Shown here: piece by piece, positions 50,165 through 58,617 of the stretch
Position numbering within the stretch: position 1 is the first letter of the stretch
Layout: each line of letters begins with the position of its first letter
Assembly (NCBI GenBank): GCA_019420065.1
Contig: JAHZHX010000006.1
Coordinates: forward strand, 1 to 64,000
From: Clostridiales bacterium
Lineage (GTDB): Bacteria; Bacillota; Clostridia; Christensenellales; Aristaeellaceae
Direction of reading: 5' to 3'
DNA: 64,000 bases
Made by a program: the position numbers and the translations under genes
The notes under the pieces: model-generated
The model's database searches: none
What the model was told of the DNA's origin: nothing
What the model saw: only the letters and a program-made list of their open reading frames with translations

Positions 50165-51286
50165 ATGATTTATCTGGATAATGCGGCAACCAGCTGGCCA
50201 AAGCCGCCGCAGGTGCTGCGGGCGGCTGCGGGGGTGATGGCAAAACCGTTCGGCAATCCCGGACGCGGCGGGCATCATGCCTCGCTCTGCGCGGGCCGGG
50301 TGGTTTATGCCTGCCGGGAAGCGCTGGCAGGCTATATGGACTGCGCGCCGGAGCAGGTGATATTTACGCTGAACTGCACGGACGCGCTGAACCTTGCCAT
50401 CCGCGGCTTGCTGCGTCAGGGCGATCATGTGCTGGTCACGCATGACGCGCATAACGCCGTGATGCGCCCTTTGGCGGGCATGGAAAGCCGGGGAGAAATC
50501 ACGCTGAGCGTGCTTCGCGCCAACGAAGCGGGAATAATTGAAGCGCAGGCCGTTGAAGAGGCGGTAACGCCACAGACGGCTTTGTGCATTTTGACCCATG
50601 CCAGCAATGTCACGGGCATTGTACAGCCGGCGAAGGAGCTGATTGCGGCGGCTCATCGCTTCGGCATTCCGGTATTGCTGGATGCGGCGCAGACGGCCGG
50701 CACGCTGCCGCTGAATGGTCTGGGCGCGGATCTGATCGCCATGCCGGGCCATAAAGGGCTGCTGGGGCCCATGGGCACTGGCATCTTGTATGTCGGCAGC
50801 CATGTATCGCCGCGCCCGCTCAGAGAAGGAGGCACAGGCTCTGCGAGCGAAAGCGTGCATCAGCCGCTCATGCTGCCCGATCGTTATGAAAGCGGAACCA
50901 TGCAGCTGCCGGCGCTGGCGGGCCTTTTACAGGGCGTGCGTTTTGTTCGTGCGCATGAAAGCGCAATTCATGAATATGAGTGCTTTTTGATTGAGAAGCT
51001 GCGCGCGGGGTTAAGCGGTATACCGGGGACGGTGGTGTATGGCGCGGCGGATGCGGCGCATGTGGGCGTGCTGAGCTTTAATTTGCTGGGGCGGGAGAAT
51101 GCGGAGGTGGCAGACGCTCTGGACAGGATGGGCTTTTGTCTGCGCGGCGGGCTGCATTGCGCCCCCTGCATGCACCGCTGGTTGGGAACGCAGGGAACGG
51201 TGCGGGCCAGCGTCGGCCCCTTCTCGACGGAAGCGGAAATCGACGCGCTGATCGAGGCGGTGGCCCAAATTGCTGCCCAAAAGTAA
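50165..51286 (+). CDS. Cysteine desulfurase-like class V aminotransferase
   Basis: A PLP enzyme: MIYLDNAATSWPKPPQV at the start, the PLP Asp/His region THASNVTGI and LLDAAQTAGTLPL, the Schiff-base Lys in AMPGHKGLLGP, and the C-terminal loop RGGLHCAPCMHRW with the catalytic Cys and an additional Cys three residues on. It belongs to the group found with DUF3343 or YedF in selenium- or sulfur-transfer loci. The ATG has a G-rich GGGAGGGG site; upstream in-frame codons are less likely. Length 373. Confidence 0.87.
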   Translation: MIYLDNAATSWPKPPQVLRAAAGVMAKPFGNPGRGGHHASLCAGRVVYACREALAGYMDCAPEQVIFTLNCTDALNLAIRGLLRQGDHVLVTHDAHNAVMRPLAGMESRGEITLSVLRANEAGIIEAQAVEEAVTPQTALCILTHASNVTGIVQPAKELIAAAHRFGIPVLLDAAQTAGTLPLNGLGADLIAMPGHKGLLGPMGTGILYVGSHVSPRPLREGGTGSASESVHQPLMLPDRYESGTMQLPALAGLLQGVRFVRAHESAIHEYECFLIEKLRAGLSGIPGTVVYGAADAAHVGVLSFNLLGRENAEVADALDRMGFCLRGGLHCAPCMHRWLGTQGTVRASVGPFSTEAEIDALIEAVAQIAAQK

Positions 51287-51312
51287 AATATTTGTTTTCC
51301 TGAAACTGACAC

Positions 51313-51341
51313 TTGCAATTTTATAACAAGTTTATTACAAT
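51313..51341 (+). promoter_or_regulatory. Promoter of the L,D-transpeptidase gene
   Basis: TTGCAA (51313-51318), 17 bases, TACAAT (51336-51341). Confidence 0.65.
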
Positions 51342-51390
51342 GTGTGTACACCCTATTACGCAAAGATGCAAAGAACGCGAGGTGTACTGC

Positions 51391-53079
51391 ATGAAGCGAT
51401 TTTTTTTGACGGTTCTGGCAATTCTTTTGCTTTGCTCCGTGGCCTGCGCCGAGGATGTGCAGAGCTTAAAGTATGGCGATAAAAGCGAAGCGGTTTTGCA
51501 GCTGCAAACCCGTCTGAAGGAGCTGCTCTATTATAACGGGCCGCTGAGCGGGCAGTTTGCCGAGGTAACGCGCGCGGCGGTTAAAAAGGTGCAGGCGGAT
51601 TACGGCCTGGAGCAGACCGGCGTAGCGGATGCGGCGACGCAGACGGTGATTTATGATCCGGACTGCCAACGCGCGCTGCAATATGGCGACAGCGGCAGCG
51701 ACGTAACGCTTTTGCAGCAGGCATTGACGGCATACGGCTATTACAGCGACAAGGCCAGCGGCAATTATTTGAAGAATACCCGTTCGGCTGTGGCGGCGTT
51801 CCAGCAGGACAACGGCATGCAGGCCAGCGGCAAGGCGGATGTGGAAACGCTGAAGCTCTTGTATTCCGGTACCGTGCCGCTGCCGACCCCAACGCCGACG
51901 CCTGCGCCCACAGCGACGCCCGCGCCCACGCCCACGCCGGATATCACCTTCCAGGGCACGCTTGAATACGGCAGCACAGGCGCGCGGGTACAGCAGCTTC
52001 AGCAGCGCTTGCTGGAACTGGGTTTTTATGAGGGCAAGATCACTACGGGATTCTATGCCCGCACCAAGAGCGCGGTGGTCAAATTCCAGCAGTATAACGG
52101 CTTGAAGAGCGACGGCATTGTTGGCGAGGCGACTTGGGCGGCGCTGTATGAGGAGGGCGTTGTTCCGGCCTCCGCCACCCCCAAGCCTACCGCCGAGCCT
52201 ACGCCCGTTCCCTACTTTATCGAGGTGGATGTGGCAAATCAGGTCACCAAGGTGTTCAAGCGCGATGACAGCGGCGAGTTTACCGTGCTGTACAAGGCGT
52301 TTATCTGCTCGACCGGCACCAAAGGCTATCCCAGCGATGTGGGAACCTGGACGCTGACGGGGCGGCGCGCGCGCTGGGCGCAGTTCCCCAAATGGGGCGG
52401 CGGCACGGCGCAATATTGGACAAGGATCAATGACAATATTGCTTTTCATTCCGTTATGTACCGCAATTATGATCCCAATGATCTGGTGGAATCCTCCTAT
52501 AAAAATCTTGGCTCCCGCGCATCGCATGGCTGTATTCGCCTCACGGTGCCGGATGCAAGGTGGATCTACGAGAATTGCCGGAACGGCGTGCAGGTATGGA
52601 TCCATGACGACGGTGAAAGCGATCCGGAATTGACATACTCCCTCAAGCCTGGCTCCATCAATCCCAAAACGCAGACCAATTATGTTACCCCGACGCCTAC
52701 CGTTAAGCCGGAATATGATAGCCATACGCCGCCCGAAACCGTGCGGCAGATGGGAATCGGTACCAAGGGCGCGGATGTATACTGGGTGCAGATGCGCTTG
52801 ACAGAACTGGGGTATTATACGGGCACGGTGACGGGCGAATACCGCGCGGGCACGCAGAAGGCGGTCAAGGCCTATCAAAGGGCAATGGGGCTCAGCGCGG
52901 ACGGCGTGGCAGGCAAGAACACTCTGAATCGCTTGTACAGCGATGCACGGAACGAGGCTACCGCAACGCCTGCGCCTGTGGATTTGTCAGCGCCTATGGC
53001 GTATGAAACGCCTGTTCCGCCAACCGCTACGCCGGAAAGTGAGCTGCCCATGCCGAACGCGGATGGCACGAACGGCTGA
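51391..53079 (+). CDS. Secreted L,D-transpeptidase with four peptidoglycan-binding domains
   Basis: A 562-residue exported enzyme that makes 3-3 cross-links or modifies peptidoglycan. Signal peptide to about CSVACAED; peptidoglycan-binding domains at about 23-85, 90-160 and 190-255; a Thr/Pro linker; a YkuD catalytic domain (about 275-415) with the His/Cys motif SHGCIRL; another linker and a fourth binding domain (about 450-515). The YkuD domain is intact, with the preceding IAFHSVMY His. Each binding domain shows the pattern LQxRLxxLGYY followed by FQxxNGLxxDG. It is a single gene between its own promoter and terminator. Confidence 0.93.
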   Translation: MKRFFLTVLAILLLCSVACAEDVQSLKYGDKSEAVLQLQTRLKELLYYNGPLSGQFAEVTRAAVKKVQADYGLEQTGVADAATQTVIYDPDCQRALQYGDSGSDVTLLQQALTAYGYYSDKASGNYLKNTRSAVAAFQQDNGMQASGKADVETLKLLYSGTVPLPTPTPTPAPTATPAPTPTPDITFQGTLEYGSTGARVQQLQQRLLELGFYEGKITTGFYARTKSAVVKFQQYNGLKSDGIVGEATWAALYEEGVVPASATPKPTAEPTPVPYFIEVDVANQVTKVFKRDDSGEFTVLYKAFICSTGTKGYPSDVGTWTLTGRRARWAQFPKWGGGTAQYWTRINDNIAFHSVMYRNYDPNDLVESSYKNLGSRASHGCIRLTVPDARWIYENCRNGVQVWIHDDGESDPELTYSLKPGSINPKTQTNYVTPTPTVKPEYDSHTPPETVRQMGIGTKGADVYWVQMRLTELGYYTGTVTGEYRAGTQKAVKAYQRAMGLSADGVAGKNTLNRLYSDARNEATATPAPVDLSAPMAYETPVPPTATPESELPMPNADGTNG

Positions 53080-53088
53080 AAATGATGG

Positions 53089-53127
53089 AAAAAGACGGCT
53101 TTTGTTACGATTTAGCCGTCTTTTTTC
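53089..53127 (+). terminator. Terminator after the L,D-transpeptidase gene
   Basis: AAAGACGGCT pairs with AGCCGTCTTT, with TTTTTT on the 3' side. Confidence 0.85.
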
Positions 53128-53137
53128 TGTGTTTTCA

Positions 53138-53166
53138 TTGACTTGTTTTGTTGATTTGATTAAAAT
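53138..53166 (+). promoter_or_regulatory. Promoter of the rdgB gene cluster
   Basis: TTGACT (53138-53143), 17 bases, TAAAAT (53161-53166). Confidence 0.6.
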
Positions 53167-53201
53167 AGGAAAGAGTAATTGCCGGATGGAGGAAAACGGG
53201 G

Positions 53202-53816
53202 ATGGAACGTAGGGATGGCGAGGGAGCAACGGGCGCCGAAAAGCAAAAGCTGATTCTTGCCAGCAATAACCGCCACAAGATCGATGAGCTTTCGGCTATG
53301 CTGGGCGGTAAATATGAAGTGCTGTCCATGCGGGAGGCCGGGTTCAACGCGGAAATTGTTGAAGACGGCGATACCTTTGAGGAAAACGCCCGCATCAAAG
53401 CGGAGACGGTCATGCGCGCTACCGGGCTGCTGACGTTGGCGGATGACAGCGGTTTGGCGGTGGACGCCCTTGGGGGAGCGCCGGGCGTACACAGCGCCCG
53501 CTATGCCGGTGAACAGCATTCCGACAGCGACAATAACGCGCTGCTGATGAAAAACATGGCGGACGTTCCTGATGAAAAGCGCACGGCGAGGTTTGTCAGC
53601 TGCATCGCGATTGCTTCGCCCTCCCATGCCACGCGGGTCGTGCGCGGCGAATGCCCGGGCAGAATTACCCGCGAGCGGCGCGGCAGCGGTGATTTCGGCT
53701 ATGATCCCTATTTTGAGTATGAGAACGGCCTGACCTTTGCCGAGATGAGCAGCGAAGAAAAGAATGCCGTCAGCCATCGGGCGCGCGCCATGAAAGAAGC
53801 GCTGAAGCTGCTATGA
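53202..53816 (+). CDS. rdgB: XTP/dITP pyrophosphatase (RdgB/HAM1)
   Basis: Removes non-canonical purine nucleotides from the pool. Signature ASNNRHKIDELSAML near residue 20, ADDSGLAVDALGGAPGVHSARYAG, and the C-terminal GFGYDP-like GDFGYDPYFEY then ISHRARA-like VSHRARAMKEA. Length 204. The start at 53202 gives an extra 16 charged residues; an internal start is possible. ATGA overlap with the next gene. Confidence 0.94.
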   Translation: MERRDGEGATGAEKQKLILASNNRHKIDELSAMLGGKYEVLSMREAGFNAEIVEDGDTFEENARIKAETVMRATGLLTLADDSGLAVDALGGAPGVHSARYAGEQHSDSDNNALLMKNMADVPDEKRTARFVSCIAIASPSHATRVVRGECPGRITRERRGSGDFGYDPYFEYENGLTFAEMSSEEKNAVSHRARAMKEALKLL

Positions 53817-54280
53817 AACGGATTGGCATTGTATCGGATACGCATGGGGATCGCGGACATTTGGAACAGGCGCTGCTGAAACTGGAGGCGGCCGGGCGGC
53901 TGGATGCGTTGATTCATTGCGGCGACGGCGCGTGCGATCTGCGCTATCTGGGAGGCAGTATTCTGCAAACGGCTGTTGTATGCGGCAACTGCGACGGAAG
54001 TGCGGCGGAGCTGGCACGCGATATGCTGCTGGATATGGACGGCGTGCGCATCTATATCACGCACGGGCATTATTATAATGTCAAACGGGGGCTTGATTTG
54101 CTGGCGGAGGCCGCGGCCGCCAAGGGGGCGCAGGTAGCCTGCTATGGGCATACGCATAAGGCGGTGTGCGAATACCGTGCCGGGGTACTGCTTCTGAATC
54201 CGGGCGCATGCGTTTATACCGGGGCCTGCGCGCTGCTGACGGTGGAAAAGGGCGGGAGCTTTACCGCCCGGCTGTTGTAA
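53813..54280 (+). CDS. YfcE-type metallophosphoesterase
   Basis: A 155-residue phosphodiesterase: metal motifs SDTHGD, HCGDGA, GNCDG, ITHGHYY and YGHTHKA, all in order and intact. Substrates of this family are cyclic nucleotides or other phosphodiesters in vitro; the physiological one is unknown. Coupled to rdgB by a four-base overlap. Confidence 0.93.
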   Translation: MKRIGIVSDTHGDRGHLEQALLKLEAAGRLDALIHCGDGACDLRYLGGSILQTAVVCGNCDGSAAELARDMLLDMDGVRIYITHGHYYNVKRGLDLLAEAAAAKGAQVACYGHTHKAVCEYRAGVLLLNPGACVYTGACALLTVEKGGSFTARLL

Positions 54281-54290
54281 GGGGTGCGGG

Positions 54291-54941
54291 ATGGGACTTT
54301 TTCGCAAGACATATCAAATGCCGGAAACGAAGGGCCTGAGCGCCAGGGAATTGCTTGCGCGTGCTCGGGGCGCATCCGATCCGCGGGATGCTTATGCTTA
54401 TCTGATACAGGCGGAGACGCTGGAACCCGATTGTCTGGCGGTGCAGCGCGAGCTTTTGATGCGCGGTCGGCTGCATGAGCGGAATCCCAAGCATATTTCC
54501 TTTTTTGTTATCAAATCCTATGTGATGCATGCTTTTGAGCATCCGGAAAAGCATGAGGAGCAGGAGCGGCAGCGTATGATCCGCGAGATTTTTGACCATC
54601 CGCGTTTGCAGCGGTGTCTGGCGCTGGCAGAGAGGCCCGATGCTTTTCTGGAGGATTATTTGCAGGAATTGTGCCGGGACTATATGCGAATTTTTATCAT
54701 GCCGGATACCACCCATCGCCCCAGCGTGCTGGGGATCACGGTATCCGGACGGATGCCGGCGGCCATGGCCGTTCCGGGAGGAGAGGTTTTGCGCAATATC
54801 CTTTCTTCTCCCTGGCTGAGCGAGCGGGAACAAACGCTGCTGGGCAAGGCGTTTTATCGCGCATACGGCGCATGCATGAATGGCGCTGTGCAGCCGCTGG
54901 ATGCGCGTTTGGGGGAAAACATTGCGCGCTTGCTGGAATGA
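54291..54941 (+). CDS. Unknown helical protein
   Basis: A 216-residue, largely helical soluble protein. Residues 15-60 could be a tetratricopeptide-like pair (RELLARARGASDPRDAYAYL; AETLEPDCLAVQRELLMRG). The rest has no motif I recognise (FLEDYLQELCRDYMRIFI; LGITVSGRMPAAMAVPGGEV). The ATG at 54291 follows a weak AAGG site ten bases after the phosphoesterase gene and precedes the next gene by ten, so it is in the operon. Confidence 0.7.
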   Translation: MGLFRKTYQMPETKGLSARELLARARGASDPRDAYAYLIQAETLEPDCLAVQRELLMRGRLHERNPKHISFFVIKSYVMHAFEHPEKHEEQERQRMIREIFDHPRLQRCLALAERPDAFLEDYLQELCRDYMRIFIMPDTTHRPSVLGITVSGRMPAAMAVPGGEVLRNILSSPWLSEREQTLLGKAFYRAYGACMNGAVQPLDARLGENIARLLE

Positions 54942-54951
54942 AAGGAGCGAC

Positions 54952-55470
54952 ATGATCCGCAAAATTCTTTTTTCCGTCCTGGTGCTGCTGTTCTGCTGCA
55001 TTTTATTTTTTGCGCAGCTCATGGGTTCGGACCGGAAACGCGAGGCACGCGTACAGCCGACTTCGCTGCCGGCAATCGGTACGGTATCCGCACAACAGCT
55101 TGGCATGCTGACGCAGGCATTCGGGGGAGAAATTCCATGCGCCTCATTGCCAGGAGAAGGAAGCGTAACTGATACGCAAACGGGTTCGCTGCGCGCCCGC
55201 TTGCTGACATGGCGTGATAGCAGCGGCGCGGTCATCACGGCGGTACGCCCTGCCGAAGCGGCCAGCGTTTTGCGGCGGGAGGAGCTTCAGCTGCGCGCTG
55301 ATTCCACCTGGTCGCTTGAAGGGCGGACGCTGCTTCTGGCAGAGGGCGGTATCGGCGCCAGCGCCTATTACAGCGACAGCGACGCGGCTTATTCAATTTT
55401 TCTTCCCGATGCGGACGGTGATGCGCTGCTTACATTCATTGTGTCGCAGCTGCATTTTCCTACTGAATAA
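54952..55470 (+). CDS. Membrane-anchored unknown protein
   Basis: A 172-residue protein with one N-terminal helix (IRKILFSVLVLLFCCILFFAQL) and an outside domain of short beta strands (LRARLLTWRDSSGAVITAVRP; AYYSDSDAAYSIFLPD). AAAGGAG precedes the ATG. No homology recognised. It lies between the helical unknown protein and an ABC exporter and may assist the latter. Confidence 0.72.
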   Translation: MIRKILFSVLVLLFCCILFFAQLMGSDRKREARVQPTSLPAIGTVSAQQLGMLTQAFGGEIPCASLPGEGSVTDTQTGSLRARLLTWRDSSGAVITAVRPAEAASVLRREELQLRADSTWSLEGRTLLLAEGGIGASAYYSDSDAAYSIFLPDADGDALLTFIVSQLHFPTE

Positions 55471-55487
55471 AAGAACAGGAGAAAACC

Positions 55488-57266
55488 ATGCAACAGAATC
55501 ATCATCAAATGCCAACGTCAGTGCTGCTGAAACGGTTCCTGCCCTATTTTGGCAAGTACAAAAAGCTTTTGTTTATTGATCTGCTTGCGGCCGGACTGAC
55601 AACGGTTTGCGAGCTGGTGCTGCCGCTGATCGTCCGGCGGATCACAAACGGCGCGCTGGGTACGGCGGGCGAGCTGACAACGGCGCTGGTGCTGCGTCTG
55701 GGCCTGCTTTATATTCTGCTGCGCGTGGTGGATGCGGCGGCAAATTACTATATGCAGTCGCAGGGGCATGTGATGGGTGCGCGTATCGAAACGGACATGC
55801 GTACCGACCTGTTTGCGCATTTGCAGCAGCTCTCGTTCAGCTATTACAATAATACCAAAATCGGCCAGATCATGGGGCGTATTACCAGCGACCTGTTCGA
55901 TATTACCGAATTTGCTCACCATGGCCCGGAAAATTTCTTTATTTCCGGCATTAAGGTGGTAATCTCGTTTTGCATCCTTTCGGGGATGAATGTGTATCTG
56001 ACGCTGATGATTTTTGCGGTTTTGCCGTTTATGATCTTTTTTACCAGATTTTTTAACCGTAAAATGCGCATTGCTTCCAAGGAATGCCGCCATCAGGTGG
56101 GCGAGATCAACGCGCAGGTGGAAGACACATTGTTGGGGATCCGGGTGGTAAAGTCCTTTGCCAATGAATCGCTCGAGGAGGAAAAATTCGGCCAGGGCAA
56201 CCAGTGCTTCCTGGGGCTGAAAAAGAAGCAGTATGCTTATATGGCAGGCTTTGGCACTTCCACCCGCATTTTTGACGGCCTGATGTATATCATCGTGGTG
56301 GTGGCAGGCGCGCTGTTTTTAATCAACGGCAAGATCGGCGTGGGCGATTATACTGCCTACCTGCTCTATGTGTCCACGCTTTTGTCCTCCATCCGCACGA
56401 TTGTGGATTTTACCGAGCAGTTCCAGCGCGGCATGACGGGGATTGAGCGTTTTTGCGAGATTATGGACGCGCCTTCCGAAATCAAGGATGCTCCGGGCGC
56501 AAAACCGCTGAAAAATGTGCGCGGCGATGTGGGCTTTGAACAGGTCTGCTTCCATTACAATGATGATGAAACACACGAAGTGCTCAGCGGATTGAATCTG
56601 CAGGTCAAAGCGGGGGAAAACGTAGCGGTTGTCGGCCCGTCAGGCGGCGGCAAAACCACGCTGTGCAACCTGATTCCCAGATTTTATGATGTAACAAGCG
56701 GCCGCATCACAATCGATGGCCATGATATTCGTGACATTACCCTGAAATCCTTGCGCAACAGCATCGGCATGGTGCAGCAGGAAGTATATCTTTTCTCTGG
56801 TACGGTGGCTGAGAATATTGCCTATGGCAAACGCAACGCGACCCGCGCGGAAGTGATTGAGGCGGCCAAGCAAGCCGGGGCCGACAGCTTTATCCGTCAG
56901 CTTCCGAACGGATACGACACTTATGTGGGCGAGCGCGGCGTGAAGCTTTCGGGCGGGCAGAAGCAGCGCATTTCCATTGCCCGCGTATTTTTGAAAAATC
57001 CTCCTATTTTGATTTTGGATGAGGCGACCAGCGCGCTGGATAATGAAAGCGAGCGATTGGTTCAGCACTCGCTGGAGAAGCTGGCCAAGGGACGCACTAC
57101 CTTTACCATTGCGCACCGTTTGACGACCATTCGCAATGCTTCGGTCATTTGGGTATTGACGGAGGAAGGCATCCAGGAGCAGGGCACGCATCAGGAGCTG
57201 ATGGCGAAGGGCGGCCTGTACGCGCAGCTGTATGCCATGTATACCGAGAACGGCAGCGTGGCGTGA
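55488..57266 (+). CDS. ABC exporter, fused permease and ATPase
   Basis: A 592-residue half-transporter that works as a dimer. Six helices in residues 25-320 (the typical RIETDMRTDLFAHLQQLSF coupling region is present), then the ATPase: Walker A VGPSGGGKTTLCNLIPRFYD, the Q-loop IGMVQQEVYLFSGTVAENI, signature VKLSGGQKQRISIAR, Walker B PPILILDEATSALDNESE and H-loop FTIAHRLTTIR. Such MsbA/BmrA-type exporters move lipids, peptides or drugs; the cargo is not indicated. The nucleotidyltransferase gene starts ten bases later. Confidence 0.93.
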   Translation: MQQNHHQMPTSVLLKRFLPYFGKYKKLLFIDLLAAGLTTVCELVLPLIVRRITNGALGTAGELTTALVLRLGLLYILLRVVDAAANYYMQSQGHVMGARIETDMRTDLFAHLQQLSFSYYNNTKIGQIMGRITSDLFDITEFAHHGPENFFISGIKVVISFCILSGMNVYLTLMIFAVLPFMIFFTRFFNRKMRIASKECRHQVGEINAQVEDTLLGIRVVKSFANESLEEEKFGQGNQCFLGLKKKQYAYMAGFGTSTRIFDGLMYIIVVVAGALFLINGKIGVGDYTAYLLYVSTLLSSIRTIVDFTEQFQRGMTGIERFCEIMDAPSEIKDAPGAKPLKNVRGDVGFEQVCFHYNDDETHEVLSGLNLQVKAGENVAVVGPSGGGKTTLCNLIPRFYDVTSGRITIDGHDIRDITLKSLRNSIGMVQQEVYLFSGTVAENIAYGKRNATRAEVIEAAKQAGADSFIRQLPNGYDTYVGERGVKLSGGQKQRISIARVFLKNPPILILDEATSALDNESERLVQHSLEKLAKGRTTFTIAHRLTTIRNASVIWVLTEEGIQEQGTHQELMAKGGLYAQLYAMYTENGSVA

Positions 57267-57275
57267 GGAAAAACA

Positions 57276-57932
57276 ATGATTGATATACAGGTGTATTTGG
57301 GCGATCTCGGCGCGCAGCTGCGGAAATGCTATGGCGCAAGGCTATTGTATATGGGCTTGCAGGGCAGCTATCAGCGGGGCGAAGCCAAAGAAGAGAGCGA
57401 CCTTGACGTGATGGTTTTGCTGGATGAGCTGCGGTTCGAAGACATGGCGGTCTATCGGGCGGCGCTTGACGCCGCCGGGCATGCGGAGCTTGCCTGCGGC
57501 TTCATAGCGGACAGGGCGGATATGCAGCGCTGGAACGCTTTGGAAATCTGTCATTTGCTGCATACGACGCAGGATGTTTATGGCAGGCTGGCTGATTATG
57601 TGCCGCAATATACGCGAAGCGACGTGATACAGTTTGTTAAGCTCAGCGTGGGCAATCTTTATCACGGCTTGTGCCATCAGATGATCCATGCATCCCATGC
57701 ACAGGCGCTGCAAAATCTGCCTGGGGCATACAAGGCAGCGTTCTTTGCACTGCAAAATTTGCATTATTTGGAAAGTGGCAGCTTTATCACTACGAAGAGC
57801 GCCATGATAAAAGCGCTGAAGGGAACGGATTATGCAGTAATGACATATGGCGGCAATCAGGATGACGCTGCATACGCGCTGCTGTTTCGCTGGTGCAAAG
57901 AGGCGTTAGGCCGTGTGGATGCGATAAAATAA
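57276..57932 (+). CDS. Nucleotidyltransferase-fold protein with HEPN-like C-terminal region
   Basis: Residues 25-50 carry the Pol-beta nucleotidyltransferase motif GSYQRGEAKEESDLDVMV, i.e. GSxxxG then SDLD with both metal Asp residues. The C-terminal half is helical (QFVKLSVGNLYHGLCHQMIH; FFALQNLHYLESG) and resembles HEPN/kanamycin-nucleotidyltransferase partners. This suggests either an antibiotic- or protein-nucleotidyltransferase. There is no separate HEPN toxin gene, so a toxin-antitoxin role is not supported. Last gene before a strong terminator. Confidence 0.8.
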   Translation: MIDIQVYLGDLGAQLRKCYGARLLYMGLQGSYQRGEAKEESDLDVMVLLDELRFEDMAVYRAALDAAGHAELACGFIADRADMQRWNALEICHLLHTTQDVYGRLADYVPQYTRSDVIQFVKLSVGNLYHGLCHQMIHASHAQALQNLPGAYKAAFFALQNLHYLESGSFITTKSAMIKALKGTDYAVMTYGGNQDDAAYALLFRWCKEALGRVDAIK

Positions 57933-57942
57933 GCTGAATAAA

Positions 57943-57990
57943 TATCAAGGGGGCTGCCTCTCAATGAGACACCCCCCTTGATGCTTTTTT
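57943..57990. terminator. Bidirectional terminator at 57.9 kb
   Basis: ATCAAGGGGG pairs with CCCCCTTGAT, with an inner stem, followed by TTTTTTA. It separates the nucleotidyltransferase gene from the convergent phosphatase operon. Confidence 0.88.
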
Positions 57991-57993
57991 ATT

Positions 57994-58617
57994 TTACTTC
58001 TCGAAAAGATCGGTTTGTGAGGCGATATTCTGCACGTTCCAGTGCATAATGGTCCATTTGCCGTTATCCTGCAGCCGGAACACACAGCAGCCGCAGTTGT
58101 TCATCTGCATAGGCATGCCGGGCATTTCGGTATGGAGAATATTGCAGGCCACGCAGCGGATCAGCCCGCCGTGGCTGACGGCGGCTACGCGGCGCACATC
58201 CTTGGGCAGTGCTTCCATTTGCTCCATAAAGGCCTTGGCGCGCGCCATGACCTGGTCAATGTCCTCGCCGCCAAACTGCTTGAAATGCCAATACTTGCGC
58301 GCGTCGCGGTATGCGTCGCCATGAAGACGCTCGCAATCCTCATAGGTAATTCCGGCGAGACGGCCGGAGTCCGCCTCGCGCAGGAGCGTGTTGTATTCGC
58401 AGTCCTCGCGCTCGCCAAAGATATAGGCAAAGGTATCGCGCGTGCGCTGGATATCGCTGCAATAATAGCGGTCAAAGGGCAGATCACGCATATATCCGGC
58501 AGCCCGCTTGGCCTGAGCGATACCGTTTTCATTCAGGGAATAATTCAGCCAGCCGGTATGCCGTCCTTCGGCGTTGCAAACCGTTTCCCCGTGACGGATC
58601 ATGAATAAATCAAGCAT
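57994..58617 (-). CDS. Histidine phosphatase family protein
   Basis: A phosphoglycerate-mutase-like phosphatase of 207 residues. The catalytic His lies in LFMIRHGETVCNAEGR (His9), a second His in AVSHGGLIRC, the Arg partner in SDIQRTRDTF and the Glu in LREADSGRLAG. The substrate is unknown; a sugar-phosphate is likely given the LacI-led operon. It shares one base with the FAD-oxidoreductase stop (TGATG). Confidence 0.92.
   Translation of the reverse strand: MLDLFMIRHGETVCNAEGRHTGWLNYSLNENGIAQAKRAAGYMRDLPFDRYYCSDIQRTRDTFAYIFGEREDCEYNTLLREADSGRLAGITYEDCERLHGDAYRDARKYWHFKQFGGEDIDQVMARAKAFMEQMEALPKDVRRVAAVSHGGLIRCVACNILHTEMPGMPMQMNNCGCCVFRLQDNGKWTIMHWNVQNIASQTDLFEK

Noticed and set aside
51880..52230. 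Tandem DNA repeat at the Thr/Pro linkers of the L,D-transpeptidase
   Set aside because: The repetition comes from the TPTP-type linker codons inside the gene and is not an independent repeat array.
57276..57932. MNT/HEPN toxin-antitoxin module
   Set aside because: Both parts would be in one protein, the gene lies at the end of a housekeeping-like operon, and there is no separate toxin gene.
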